A DNA stretch of 42,147 nucleotides from Gammaproteobacteria bacterium (GTDB taxonomy: Bacteria > Pseudomonadota > Gammaproteobacteria > Pseudomonadales > Pseudohongiellaceae): assembly GCA_029242705.1 (NCBI GenBank), contig JAQWTK010000096.1, positions 1-42,147 on the forward strand, in the 5' to 3' direction. The position numbers and the translations under genes were made by a program. Below, in pieces: positions 24,081 to 32,558 of the stretch (its first letter is position 1; every line of letters starts with the position of its first letter). Below the pieces are notes generated by a model that was not told the DNA's origin, did not search any database, and saw only the letters and a list, made by a program, of their open reading frames with translations.

Positions 24081-25034
24081 CTAGTTTGCGTTTAGTTTTT
24101 TTTGTATGCAATCCAGCAACTTCCCAGGAATACCCACATTACGTTCTCGGTCTATCTCTCTAACGCAAGTTGGGCTAGTCACATTAATTTCTGTTAAATA
24201 CTCGCCAATTATATCAAGTCCGACAAATATTAAGCCTTTTTTCTGAAGAATCGGACTAACTTGGTCGCAAATCCAGCGGTCTCTCTCGCTGAGCTCTTGG
24301 ACTATACCATTCCCACCAGCCGCGAGATTGCCTCTTGTTTCGCCTATTGCGGGAACACGAGCCAAAGCATATTGTAGTGGCTCTCCATCCACTAATAGTA
24401 TTCTTTTGTCTCCATCCTTAATTTCTGGAATATATTTTTGCGCCATTATTTGGCATTGACCCTCGTTGGTAAGAGTTTCAATAATAACGCTTAAGTTACT
24501 GTCATCAATTTTAGCCCTGAAGATTGAGGCTCCACCCATGCCATCAAGAGGTTTATATATGACATCTTGATGATAATTGTGAAATTCTCTTAATTTTTCT
24601 GCAGAGCTTGCTACCAAAAATGGGGGACAGCATTGAGGGAATTGTGTGGCGAATAACTTTTCATTGCAATCACGGAGGCTCTGGGGGTCGTTTACAATAA
24701 GTGTGCCTCGCCTTTGGGCTTCTTCTAAAAGGTATGTAGAATAAATATAGTCGAGGTTAAAAGGGGGGTCCTTTCGCATTAAAACTACGTCTAGCTCTGC
24801 TATTTCTTGGTCTAAATCTCCTTCGAAATGATACCAATCAGTATTATCATCTTTAACCGACAATTCTCGCATTCTTGCTCTTGGGCAACCTTGATCTAAA
24901 TATAAATCAGATTGCAACATGTAGAAAATACTCCAGTTACGCTCTTGAGCTTCCAATAATATTGCTAAAGTGGTGTCTTTTTTAACGGTAATAGACCCGA
25001 TTGGGTCCATCACCACACCCAGTTTTAAAGTCAT
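24081..25034 (-). CDS. gshB: Glutathione synthetase
   Basis: ATP-grasp ligase joining gamma-glutamylcysteine and glycine. The 317-residue protein starts LKLGVVMDPIGSITVKKDTT. It carries LMRKDPPFNLDYIYSTYLLE, the ATP-grasp lysine loop YKPLDGMGGASIFR, and the closing GLDIIGEYLTEINVTSPT, which has the Mg-binding Glu and Asn. It heads the twelve-gene minus-strand run and is divergent from the 25216 gene. gshA is elsewhere. Confidence 0.95.
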   Translation of the reverse strand: MTLKLGVVMDPIGSITVKKDTTLAILLEAQERNWSIFYMLQSDLYLDQGCPRARMRELSVKDDNTDWYHFEGDLDQEIAELDVVLMRKDPPFNLDYIYSTYLLEEAQRRGTLIVNDPQSLRDCNEKLFATQFPQCCPPFLVASSAEKLREFHNYHQDVIYKPLDGMGGASIFRAKIDDSNLSVIIETLTNEGQCQIMAQKYIPEIKDGDKRILLVDGEPLQYALARVPAIGETRGNLAAGGNGIVQELSERDRWICDQVSPILQKKGLIFVGLDIIGEYLTEINVTSPTCVREIDRERNVGIPGKLLDCIQKKLNAN

Positions 25035-25159
25035 CTGCTCTGCCTTAAGCCTAAGATCTTCAATTTGGACTAATTCCTATTTTTTCTAGGCGAGATCATA
25101 TCTCACTTTATTATGTTTATCGACGTTATTATCCGTAAGCTCAGGTTCTTAAAGAAGTT

Positions 25160-25188
25160 TTCCGCTTTGTACTTATTGCGCATATAAT
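25160..25188 (+). promoter_or_regulatory. Candidate promoter of the 25216 membrane-protein gene
   Basis: A perfect TATAAT at 25183-25188 is preceded by TTCCGC at 25160-25165 with 17-bp spacing. The -10 box is strong and the -35 weak. It lies 28 nt ahead of the GTG start. Confidence 0.4.
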
Positions 25189-25215
25189 GAGTCTTTTATT
25201 GGGGGTGCTCAGCTA

Positions 25216-25743
25216 GTGAAAAAAGTTGGTTATTTTTGGGGGATTAGTGGAGTGCTTCTAATTTTGATACTAGCGATTTATCGTTTAACACCGATGGCGA
25301 TAGCCTTAAAAGATATTCCATTAGGTATATTGCACTGGCTATCGCTTATTTTTAGTGTTTTTTATATGGCTTACGCGGAAGGTTACAAAGGATTTCATTT
25401 AAATTTTGCCCCTAGAGTAGTAATCAGAGCAGATTATTTAAGTAAGAATCCAAAATTCGCACATACATTGTTAGCCCCGTTATTTTGTATGGGCTACATT
25501 CATGCTACTAGAAAGCGACAGTTTCTCTCATATGGGTTGACACTAATGATTATTGGTCTTGTGATTATAGTAAAATCTCTGCCGCAACCTTGGCGCGGAA
25601 TTTTAGATGCCGGGGTGGTGGTTGGATTAACAATGGGTTGCTTCTCTATTCTGTATTTTATCTACATTATAACTAAATATCCTGAAGAAATAACTGTTAG
25701 TTCAGATGTTCCTGAAGGTAATGATAAGTTAGATTTGACTTGA
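25216..25743 (+). CDS. Unknown four-helix membrane protein
   Basis: A 175-residue protein I cannot assign to a named family. Four hydrophobic helices are visible: about 6-25 (VGYFWGISGVLLILILAIYR), 33-54, 105-123 and 130-155. A conserved-looking loop, YAEGYKGFHLNFAPRVVIRA, follows the second, and there is a Cys-containing stretch (PLFCMGYIHATRKRQ). The tail after about 156 is acidic and polar. The start is GTG with GGGGGTG nine bases upstream. The first of the two plus-strand glycosyltransferases follows 29 nt later, so they may share a transcript; whether it acts with them is open. Confidence 0.65.
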   Translation: MKKVGYFWGISGVLLILILAIYRLTPMAIALKDIPLGILHWLSLIFSVFYMAYAEGYKGFHLNFAPRVVIRADYLSKNPKFAHTLLAPLFCMGYIHATRKRQFLSYGLTLMIIGLVIIVKSLPQPWRGILDAGVVVGLTMGCFSILYFIYIITKYPEEITVSSDVPEGNDKLDLT

Positions 25744-25772
25744 ATAATTTGAAAAAATTTTAGCCCGATATC

Positions 25773-26681
25773 ATGAGTAATGAACTTCACGCAGAAAGTT
25801 ATGCCATTGTAGTAACCTATAAGCCAGATGTTACTGCATTATTAAAATTGCTAGGGCAGTTAAACAAAGAGATAGAATTTATCATTGTTGATAATGGATC
25901 TCCGGATATAACTAGGCTCATCGAGTCGATTAAGGTTTATGAAAGATGTAGAGATATTATCTGTCTTAATCAGAATGAGGGTTTAGCAAGGGCGTTAAAT
26001 ATTGGGATAGATTGGGCTCTAAAGCATCAATGCAAGTTTTTTTTTCTATTTGATCAAGATAGTAGTTTATGTGACTTGTTCGTAAATAGAATGATAGGCA
26101 CATACTACGATGCGTACCAGAATAGTAAAAAAGGGCTTGCAGCAATTGGTCCAAGAATTATCAATCCTCAAACAATGCGTCAAACGCGATTTAAATTGTT
26201 CAATCGTATGATTCTAAGATCAGACCGCGCATTCTATGGAAGCTCCTCACATTATATAGCTGACTTTCTTATTACCTCAGGAACATTGCTAGTCCTTGAG
26301 CATATTGATGATATTGGTGACATGAAGGAGAATTATTTTATTGATAACGTTGATCTAGAGTGGTGTTTTCGGGCAAAGTCAAAAGGCTATGACTTAATTG
26401 GTACTGATGCGGCAGTCTTGTATCATGCAATTGGGGAGAGGAGCTCAAATCCCTTGGTTCGTTCCGGAGTTATGGCTCAGCATAACCCGGCCCGTTCTTA
26501 CTATACTTCTAGGAACAGAGTACATCTTTATGGTGCCGATTACTCTCCAGTTGGTTGGAAAATTAGGGACATAATTAGATTTGTAATAAAAACGCTTTGG
26601 CTACTTTTTACTTCAAAAGAAAGAGAACAATACTGGCGTTATATAAGTTCAGGAATTAAAGACGCGAAAACTCTAACCTAA
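25773..26681 (+). CDS. GT2 family glycosyltransferase, rhamnosyltransferase-like
   Basis: A 302-residue GT-A fold enzyme. YAIVVTYKPDVTALLKLLGQ and FIIVDNGSPD form the nucleotide-sugar site. FLFDQDSS (about 91-98) carries the DxD-type metal motif in the FDQDS form typical of dTDP-rhamnosyl transferases. FIDNVDLEWCFRAKSKGYDL supplies the catalytic acid region. No membrane helix is obvious beyond a weak one near the C-terminus. It probably adds a sugar to O-antigen or exopolysaccharide; the substrate is inference. The next gene starts immediately after its TAA. Confidence 0.85.
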   Translation: MSNELHAESYAIVVTYKPDVTALLKLLGQLNKEIEFIIVDNGSPDITRLIESIKVYERCRDIICLNQNEGLARALNIGIDWALKHQCKFFFLFDQDSSLCDLFVNRMIGTYYDAYQNSKKGLAAIGPRIINPQTMRQTRFKLFNRMILRSDRAFYGSSSHYIADFLITSGTLLVLEHIDDIGDMKENYFIDNVDLEWCFRAKSKGYDLIGTDAAVLYHAIGERSSNPLVRSGVMAQHNPARSYYTSRNRVHLYGADYSPVGWKIRDIIRFVIKTLWLLFTSKEREQYWRYISSGIKDAKTLT

Positions 26682-27614
26682 ATGAATATATCCCCAAAAA
26701 TTGCAATTCTCCTTTCAACTTATAACGGAGAAAAATACCTATCAGAACAACTTGATTCGGTATTGGCGCAGACTTATCAGAATTTAATTGTGATCGTTAG
26801 AGATGATGGCTCTTCAGATGGCACTCTAATGATACTTGAAAAGTATTCGCTTCTTTATAAAGGAAAAATACATATAGTTCCTAGCGAAAGTAAAAATTTT
26901 GGAGCATCTGGTAGTTTCTCATTTTTGATTGAATACGTGCTAGAAAAAAAGGAAGTATTGGGCCTTACTAGTACGTATATGATGTTTTGTGATCAAGATG
27001 ATATTTGGCTTCCAGAAAAAGTTAAGTTACAGATTTCAAAAATGCTAGCTACAGAAAGAAATTCCTTCGCTGGACCGATACTAGTTCATTCAGACTTGCG
27101 GGTTGTTTCTGCAACGAATCAACTAATTGCGGGATCATTTGTTCAGTACCAGGGGTTAGAAATCGGGCGCAATCGTTTTACAAATATAATAATTAGTAAT
27201 CTTGTGACAGGGTGTACGGCTTTAATCAATGAGCAGCTTGCCAGAAAAGCAATCCCTATACCAAAGAATGCGATAATGCATGATTGGTGGTTAGCGCTAG
27301 TCGCAGCTGCTTTTGGAGAAGTTATATTCCTTAATACTCCTCTGGTCTCTTATCGTCAGCATGGACGTAATACCATTGGTGCGAAGGAGTTTTCAAGAAT
27401 AAAAATTGATTCTATACCTTTTTGGCGCCGTGTATTTAAATCGGAGTCTAACCAGCATTTGCTGGAGGTGGCGATACAGGCTAAAGAGTTTCGAGAAATT
27501 TTTGGGAGTCAAATGAAAGCTAGAGCAAATATTTGCCTTTTAATATCTTCATTTATGAATATAGATTTAGAAATTTTGCAACGGGCCTTTTATCGTATTG
27601 CCCGCATGCTTTAA
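26682..27614 (+). CDS. GT2 family glycosyltransferase
   Basis: A 310-residue GT-A enzyme. IAILLSTYNGEKYLSEQLDSVL is the classic GT2 opening. IVRDDGSSDGT gives the donor-site acids, and MFCDQDDIWLPEK carries the metal motif. MHDWWLALVAAAFG with YRQHGRNTIGA is the acceptor-side block of RfbG-like rhamnosyl or related surface-polysaccharide transferases. Its ATG abuts the stop of the preceding gene (TAAATG), so the two are translated from one message. Its stop codon overlaps that of the opposing large glycosyltransferase in a shared TTAA. Confidence 0.85.
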   Translation: MNISPKIAILLSTYNGEKYLSEQLDSVLAQTYQNLIVIVRDDGSSDGTLMILEKYSLLYKGKIHIVPSESKNFGASGSFSFLIEYVLEKKEVLGLTSTYMMFCDQDDIWLPEKVKLQISKMLATERNSFAGPILVHSDLRVVSATNQLIAGSFVQYQGLEIGRNRFTNIIISNLVTGCTALINEQLARKAIPIPKNAIMHDWWLALVAAAFGEVIFLNTPLVSYRQHGRNTIGAKEFSRIKIDSIPFWRRVFKSESNQHLLEVAIQAKEFREIFGSQMKARANICLLISSFMNIDLEILQRAFYRIARML

Positions 27615-30600
27615 GTAACTAGCATTTTAAGGGTTTCTTCAAAAGCAGAGTCGGAGCAATCCCTTTTAACTGCGTCTAAGCCGTTTTTCCTAACCTTATT
27701 CCAAATTTTTGAATCTTGGTGAAGCCGCACACACTGCCGGGCAAACTGCGTTGCGTCCGTGCCTACTAGCAGTTCTTTGTCATTATGCCATTGAAGTTGA
27801 TGCGCTAGTAATTCAGTAGTTACGCTAGGTATACCCCGGGAGGCAGCCTCATGAACTTTATGTGGAATCCCTGCTGCAAATCTTGTGGGAGCAATAAATA
27901 CTCGGCACTGGTTGTACATTTCATCTACCGTATCAAGTTTGCCTTTAAATAAAACATTTTTCTTATTAATTGTAAAAAGAGACGCAGCGCCGTGGTCGCC
28001 CACAACGTAAAGCTTAATTGATGGAATCTCTCGCTCAATCAGAGGTAATACGTTAATCGTAAACCATAAAAGAGAGTCGATATTAGGTGAGCCTTCATCT
28101 CGGAGCGCTCCGACGAAAAGTAAGCCCACTCTTTCTTCAAACGTTTTTGTACCAGGGGCTGGGTCTATGCAATGACCAAGGACATGAACATTTTTAACGC
28201 CATTCTTTTCATAAATTTTAGCTTCTTGCCCAGAAACCGCTATCACAGAGTCTGCAATGCTAGCATGATTTATTTCGTTCTTAATACGCTCTTCTTTCTC
28301 TAATTTCGTAAAAGACTGATTATGAATTTCCATTTTCATAATGTCACGGTTAGCCGTTAGCGCTTCGGCATCATAGATAATATTTGTATTTTTTACTAAA
28401 TTTTCATCTGTAGTAATAATATTCTTAAAAAATTCCATATTATGCACGCGACTCACAATAATATGCTCGAAAAAATTCTTCCTTTCTGTTAGTAAAGTAT
28501 GCAATCCTGCTCTGCCTCCACCAAGAATAATTTCAATATTGTTATCTAATGTTTGATAGGAGGCATTCCAATCATCGATGGGAAATTGCAATGGATAGAG
28601 CGTAATATTAAGATCGAGTTGAGCTAGTTTATTTAAAAGATGCGCACATCGCGGGTAACCAGATCCTAGATTGGGGTGTGGTACCCGATCATCAATGAAA
28701 AGGATATTACTAAAGTTATTTGCGCTCCTCGCATTTAAAATACTACTTAGATCAGCTTCGTATTTTCCGGATAACCATTCTTTGTGTTTTCTACATAAAG
28801 TTTGCTGATTTTTTTTCTGTAAAAAAGAAGCTTCTTTGAAGCCTTCGGAGCTTCCGAATTCGTAATGCGTTACTTTTGCTTTCGGATCATATATTATTTT
28901 GAGGCCTCTTTTCTGTAATCGAATACAAAAATCGGATTCCTCATAATATGCTGGAGAATAATCCAGATCAAAGCCTCCTAAATCGTTAAAATGTTCTCTC
29001 CGAAACAATAAAAAAGCTCCTGAACAATAATCGACTTCTCTTTTAAACATGAAATCTGGGGCATCAGGACTTTGACCACGACCATATCCCATGCATGATC
29101 CGTCTTTCCAAATAATACTGCCGGCTTCCTGCAGTGTTCCGTCGGTTAGTTTTATCTGAGCTCCAACTGCTCCAACTTCGGGATTATCGCTAATACTCTC
29201 AAGGGAGTTAGATAAAGCGCTATTTTCAATTACCGCATCATTATTTAGGAGAAGAATGAATTTTCCAGTAGCGGCGGCAACGCCTTGATTTACGGCTTTA
29301 ACAAATCCAAGATTTTCTTGGTTTTTTATCAATCTTGCATTATCTATGCGATCCAGTAGGTGGTTTGTTTCCTTAGAGGAAGCGTTATCTACAATTACTA
29401 ACTCATAATCTACGTCAGCTTTTTTTAACAGCGACTCTAGACAAAGAAGCCCAAGGTGAGCTTGATTATAAAAGACCAAGATTATCGAAATTCGAGGATC
29501 TTTATTTTTAGGGAATACGAGTCGATCATCGGATTTTAACAGTGAAGAGAGTTTGGTTTTAGCATTTTCAGCGTATTGTTTTTTACTATTTTCTATTTCA
29601 TTGGAGATAACGGCGACTTTTAAATTTCCTTTTGGTCTCGCCTCATCTTTGGGCTTATCATTATTAAAGTCATTCTCCTTTGTACCGACATTTTCTGTTT
29701 TATTCCTAGATATTAAAGGCCAAAAGATTACCTTAAATAATCTAGTAATTATTCTTAAGGGGCCAAGCATGCGCCATGTTGCCGAGTTAATTACTTTATT
29801 ATATGCATCTTCAAGTTGGTTTATATGTAATTGTAAGTGTTTTTCAATCTCTATCTTATGAGTTTCTATATTTTGTATTTCATTAGATAGTTTGTTAATC
29901 GCTGATTTCTTTTCGAAAATTAATTTATCGGTTTCATTTTTTTTAATACTCAGTAATTTATTTGATTTACTTAAATCCTTTTTAATACTTATATTGTCGC
30001 TTACTAGTTCTATATTTTTATTTTCAAGGCCTATATTTTTATTTTCAAGGCCTGTAATTTTACTTCTAAGGTTGGGAATTTTATATTCAAGCTCGGCGGT
30101 CTTCTTTAGCTCTTCTTCGAAACGACTCTCAATTTTTTGGGAGTATTTGGATAAATCGTTAAATTTTTTGGAGATATCCATCCGCATGGTATCGGCAAGA
30201 AGCAAGTTTATTTGGTTGCCATCCCATCGACTTTTCCATTTCTTAAAAATATCAGCCCTTGCTTTGCCAAGCTTACTATGAGGCTTAAATCGAATCGTAT
30301 CATCTGTTGTATCTGTATCTGAATCACCGCCCGCTCTGTAAAAGGCAGAAATATTTGGTATGTGCTCGAACTGTGTGTGTTGAGAGAGTTGCAGCCAAAA
30401 GTCCCAATCTTCATAAATATCGAATAAATTATCAAATCGACACCCCTTATCAATTAACGCTTTTCTAAACAGCATAGTATGAATAGGAATATAATTGTCC
30501 CGCATTAAAAGGTAGGGGTTAAAGTCAGTGTTGAAAATATGATCTAAAGCTTTTCCTTCGAAATTTGTTTTCTGGGCGCTACTATAGACCGCTTGGATGT

Positions 30601-30943
30601 TAGAGTTTGCTTCGAGCGCGGAAACCAAATTTGTCACATGATCAATAGCAATCCAGTCATCGTCGTCAAGGAACATCAGATAATTGCCACTTGCGGCGTC
30701 TAAACCACTGTTCGCAGCCTCAGCCCTAGACAATATTTTTGTTGGTTCTACTACTGTGATTTCTTTCTCATCAATATTAAAATAGCTCAGATCTATTTTG
30801 GCCGAGTTAACTAATATGGTTTCTATAGGCGAATAGGATTGGACAGCCACTGATTCGAGCGCTTGCGCGAGCTCAGCGCGACCTATCGTGCGGCAAATAA
30901 TAGAAACTAAATTGCTCGATTCAGCAGTTTTTTCAGTCGACAT
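27611..30943 (-). CDS. Three-module glycosyltransferase (GT2, coiled coil, GT2, GT4-like)
   Basis: An 1110-residue soluble protein. Module 1 is GT2 (about 10-235) with SIICRTIGRAELAQALESV and the DDDD acids at 93-96 in MFLDDDDWIA. A long coiled coil (about 260-385) rich in Lys, Glu and Asn follows, ending in the SATWRMLGPLR segment common in large surface-polysaccharide transferases. Module 2 is GT2 (about 480-725) with ISIILVFYNQAHLGLLCLES, LLLNNDAVIE and YYEESDFCIRLQKRG. Module 3 (about 750-1110) resembles GT4 and includes RVPHPNLGSGYPR, LLFVGALRDEGSPNID and FIAPTRFAAGIPHKVHEAASRG. Such fusions can build a multi-sugar unit in one chain. It lies after DUF484, where xerC is usual. Product and substrate are unknown. 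Confidence 0.85.
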   Translation of the reverse strand: MSTEKTAESSNLVSIICRTIGRAELAQALESVAVQSYSPIETILVNSAKIDLSYFNIDEKEITVVEPTKILSRAEAANSGLDAASGNYLMFLDDDDWIAIDHVTNLVSALEANSNIQAVYSSAQKTNFEGKALDHIFNTDFNPYLLMRDNYIPIHTMLFRKALIDKGCRFDNLFDIYEDWDFWLQLSQHTQFEHIPNISAFYRAGGDSDTDTTDDTIRFKPHSKLGKARADIFKKWKSRWDGNQINLLLADTMRMDISKKFNDLSKYSQKIESRFEEELKKTAELEYKIPNLRSKITGLENKNIGLENKNIELVSDNISIKKDLSKSNKLLSIKKNETDKLIFEKKSAINKLSNEIQNIETHKIEIEKHLQLHINQLEDAYNKVINSATWRMLGPLRIITRLFKVIFWPLISRNKTENVGTKENDFNNDKPKDEARPKGNLKVAVISNEIENSKKQYAENAKTKLSSLLKSDDRLVFPKNKDPRISIILVFYNQAHLGLLCLESLLKKADVDYELVIVDNASSKETNHLLDRIDNARLIKNQENLGFVKAVNQGVAAATGKFILLLNNDAVIENSALSNSLESISDNPEVGAVGAQIKLTDGTLQEAGSIIWKDGSCMGYGRGQSPDAPDFMFKREVDYCSGAFLLFRREHFNDLGGFDLDYSPAYYEESDFCIRLQKRGLKIIYDPKAKVTHYEFGSSEGFKEASFLQKKNQQTLCRKHKEWLSGKYEADLSSILNARSANNFSNILFIDDRVPHPNLGSGYPRCAHLLNKLAQLDLNITLYPLQFPIDDWNASYQTLDNNIEIILGGGRAGLHTLLTERKNFFEHIIVSRVHNMEFFKNIITTDENLVKNTNIIYDAEALTANRDIMKMEIHNQSFTKLEKEERIKNEINHASIADSVIAVSGQEAKIYEKNGVKNVHVLGHCIDPAPGTKTFEERVGLLFVGALRDEGSPNIDSLLWFTINVLPLIEREIPSIKLYVVGDHGAASLFTINKKNVLFKGKLDTVDEMYNQCRVFIAPTRFAAGIPHKVHEAASRGIPSVTTELLAHQLQWHNDKELLVGTDATQFARQCVRLHQDSKIWNKVRKNGLDAVKRDCSDSAFEETLKMLVT
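30011..30052. repeat. 21-bp tandem duplication inside the coiled coil
   Basis: TATATTTTTATTTTCAAGGCC at 30011-30031 is repeated exactly at 30032-30052 (shown here one base over 20 in total; unit begins TATATTTTTATTTTC). It encodes two copies of the heptad GLENKNI on the minus strand, so the coiled coil has grown by one heptad without a frame change. Confidence 0.85.
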
Positions 30944-31007
30944 GACTTGAAGGATACTGGTTTATAATACTTTCGTTAAGAGAAAAACACTCACAGCAGC
31001 ACAATGG

Positions 31008-31718
31008 CTAAAGGTGCCGACTTAAAACGGCGCCTACTACATTGCCTATAAAGTCTAAAAATAGAGTATCCAAATGTATATTAAAATAGTTTTCAGTTTG
31101 GTTGCCAAGTGCGATCAGGGCTAGTATTTCACCATTGTTCATGACCGGACAAATAGCTGTCGAATGAATTTTTTCCCCTGACACGGGGAATAGGCGAGTT
31201 ATTTGCTTTGTGCTTAAAGATCCGCAATAGGTGCGTTTTAATCGAAAAACGTCACCAAAGTCGCTTTTTAGACTATCCATGGGCTCAAGCCGAACAGATT
31301 GAAGAGTATTTAAACTCTGCTGCTGAATTAAAATTACTTCGCAGGCCTCAATGTTTTGATGATTGGAAAGTTGGTCCTGAGCGACACTACTGATTTCAGT
31401 GATATTTTTAGCCCTTAATAGCGACAGTACAAGGCTTTTTATAGTATCGAAGAGATGATCATTATTACGCGCATTTTGAAGCAAATCACCTAGTTTTTTC
31501 CTAGTCTCTATCCCTCGATTTCGTAATAAAGTGACTTGCTTCTCTAATAAGGAAATCGCTTTTCCACTTTTATGCGGAAGGGATAAATCTGCTAGCAAAT
31601 CTTCCTCATTATGAAAAAAATCATTATTTAATCTAAGATATTGCGCAACTTGCTCTCTGGTCAAATCGCTCTTAATAGAGTCTTTTAAATCTTCTGCTGC
31701 TGAGGATTCATTATTCAT
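31008..31718 (-). CDS. DUF484 family protein
   Basis: A 236-residue protein. The N-terminal DUF484 helix block is LTREQVAQYLRLNNDFFHNEEDLLADL, then LPHKSGKAISLLEKQVTLLRNR. A GAF-like domain follows (about 90-230) with TAICPVMNNGEILALIALGNQ. DUF484 genes sit between dapF and xerC in many gammaproteobacteria; their function is unknown. The ATG overlaps the dapF stop by four bases. The expected xerC is not downstream; the large glycosyltransferase starts after 64 nt. Confidence 0.88.
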   Translation of the reverse strand: MNNESSAAEDLKDSIKSDLTREQVAQYLRLNNDFFHNEEDLLADLSLPHKSGKAISLLEKQVTLLRNRGIETRKKLGDLLQNARNNDHLFDTIKSLVLSLLRAKNITEISSVAQDQLSNHQNIEACEVILIQQQSLNTLQSVRLEPMDSLKSDFGDVFRLKRTYCGSLSTKQITRLFPVSGEKIHSTAICPVMNNGEILALIALGNQTENYFNIHLDTLFLDFIGNVVGAVLSRHL

Positions 31719-32554
31719 AAGTCGATTGTCCCTTCGTAAACTATTTTTGTCGGCCCCGTCATAACTACAGAAGAACCTTTTTCCCAGCGTATGTCCAAAT
31801 TTCCTCCGGGCTGCCCAACTTTAACATTATTATTTAATCTATTGAGTAACCTTCCTGCAACTACCGCAGCACATGCCCCAGTACCACAGGCCAGTGTTTC
31901 TCCAGTACCGCGTTCAAATACTCTTAATTTTATCTGCTTTTTCGAAATTATTTGCATAAATCCAACGTTTACGCCGCTTGGAAAATCAGGATGGTTTCCT
32001 AATGCCTCTCCAATATCTTTTACGGCAGTATTTGCTAGGTCTTCAACACAAATTACTGCGTGTGGATTGCCAATAGATAGAGGAATAAACTCAAACTCTC
32101 TATTTTTGCCTTCAATTTCTAGTTCTCTAGTGTAAACAATGTCTTCTATGTCTGTTTTAAAAGGAATCGAGATCGGGTTAAATTCGGGGGCTCCCATATC
32201 GACACTGACGTCACCATTTCCAGTAACTTGAAGCGATAAAACGCGATTAATAGTTCTAACTTTTAATGGATTCTGGTTCGATAAATTTTTGTCCCGGACG
32301 AACGTGGCAAAGCAACGGGCCCCATTACCGCAATGCTCTACCTCAGTCCCATCCGTATTGAAAATTCTATAGTCGAAATCTACTTCTGGTGAGCTAGCGG
32401 ATTCGATTTGCAACAGTTGGTCAAACCCTATGCCAAAATTCCGATCAGCAAGCTCGCAAATTTTTTCTGGCGATAGCTCAATTTTTCTCTCAGTCAGGTC
32501 TAAGATTACAAAGTCGTTACCAAGCCCATGCATCTTCGTAAAAGGAATTTTCAT
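31715..32554 (-). CDS. dapF: Diaminopimelate epimerase
   Basis: Cofactor-free epimerase converting LL- to meso-diaminopimelate for lysine and peptidoglycan. The two catalytic cysteines are visible: Cys75 in VEHCGNGARCF and one near 219 in TLACGTGACAAVV. The N-terminal FTKMHGLGNDFVILD and the middle GNPHAVI block are standard. The length is 279. It starts four nt after lysA ends. Confidence 0.95.
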   Translation of the reverse strand: MKIPFTKMHGLGNDFVILDLTERKIELSPEKICELADRNFGIGFDQLLQIESASSPEVDFDYRIFNTDGTEVEHCGNGARCFATFVRDKNLSNQNPLKVRTINRVLSLQVTGNGDVSVDMGAPEFNPISIPFKTDIEDIVYTRELEIEGKNREFEFIPLSIGNPHAVICVEDLANTAVKDIGEALGNHPDFPSGVNVGFMQIISKKQIKLRVFERGTGETLACGTGACAAVVAGRLLNRLNNNVKVGQPGGNLDIRWEKGSSVVMTGPTKIVYEGTIDL

Positions 32555-32558
32555 GAGG

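Noticed and set aside
25092-25104. GAGAT-CAT-ATCTC inverted repeat upstream of gshB as an operator
   Set aside because: Five-bp arms with a three-base spacer are within chance in a 180-bp AT-rich gap, and no second copy was noticed.
29553-30281. Open frames antisense to the large glycosyltransferase
   Set aside because: They lie over the coiled coil, where Lys/Asn/Glu-rich coding gives long Phe/Leu/Ser-rich open frames on the other strand; no start signals or family motifs.
31791-32135. 114-codon frame antisense to dapF
   Set aside because: It overlaps essential catalytic sequence of dapF and shows only the proline/serine-rich bias of an antisense frame.
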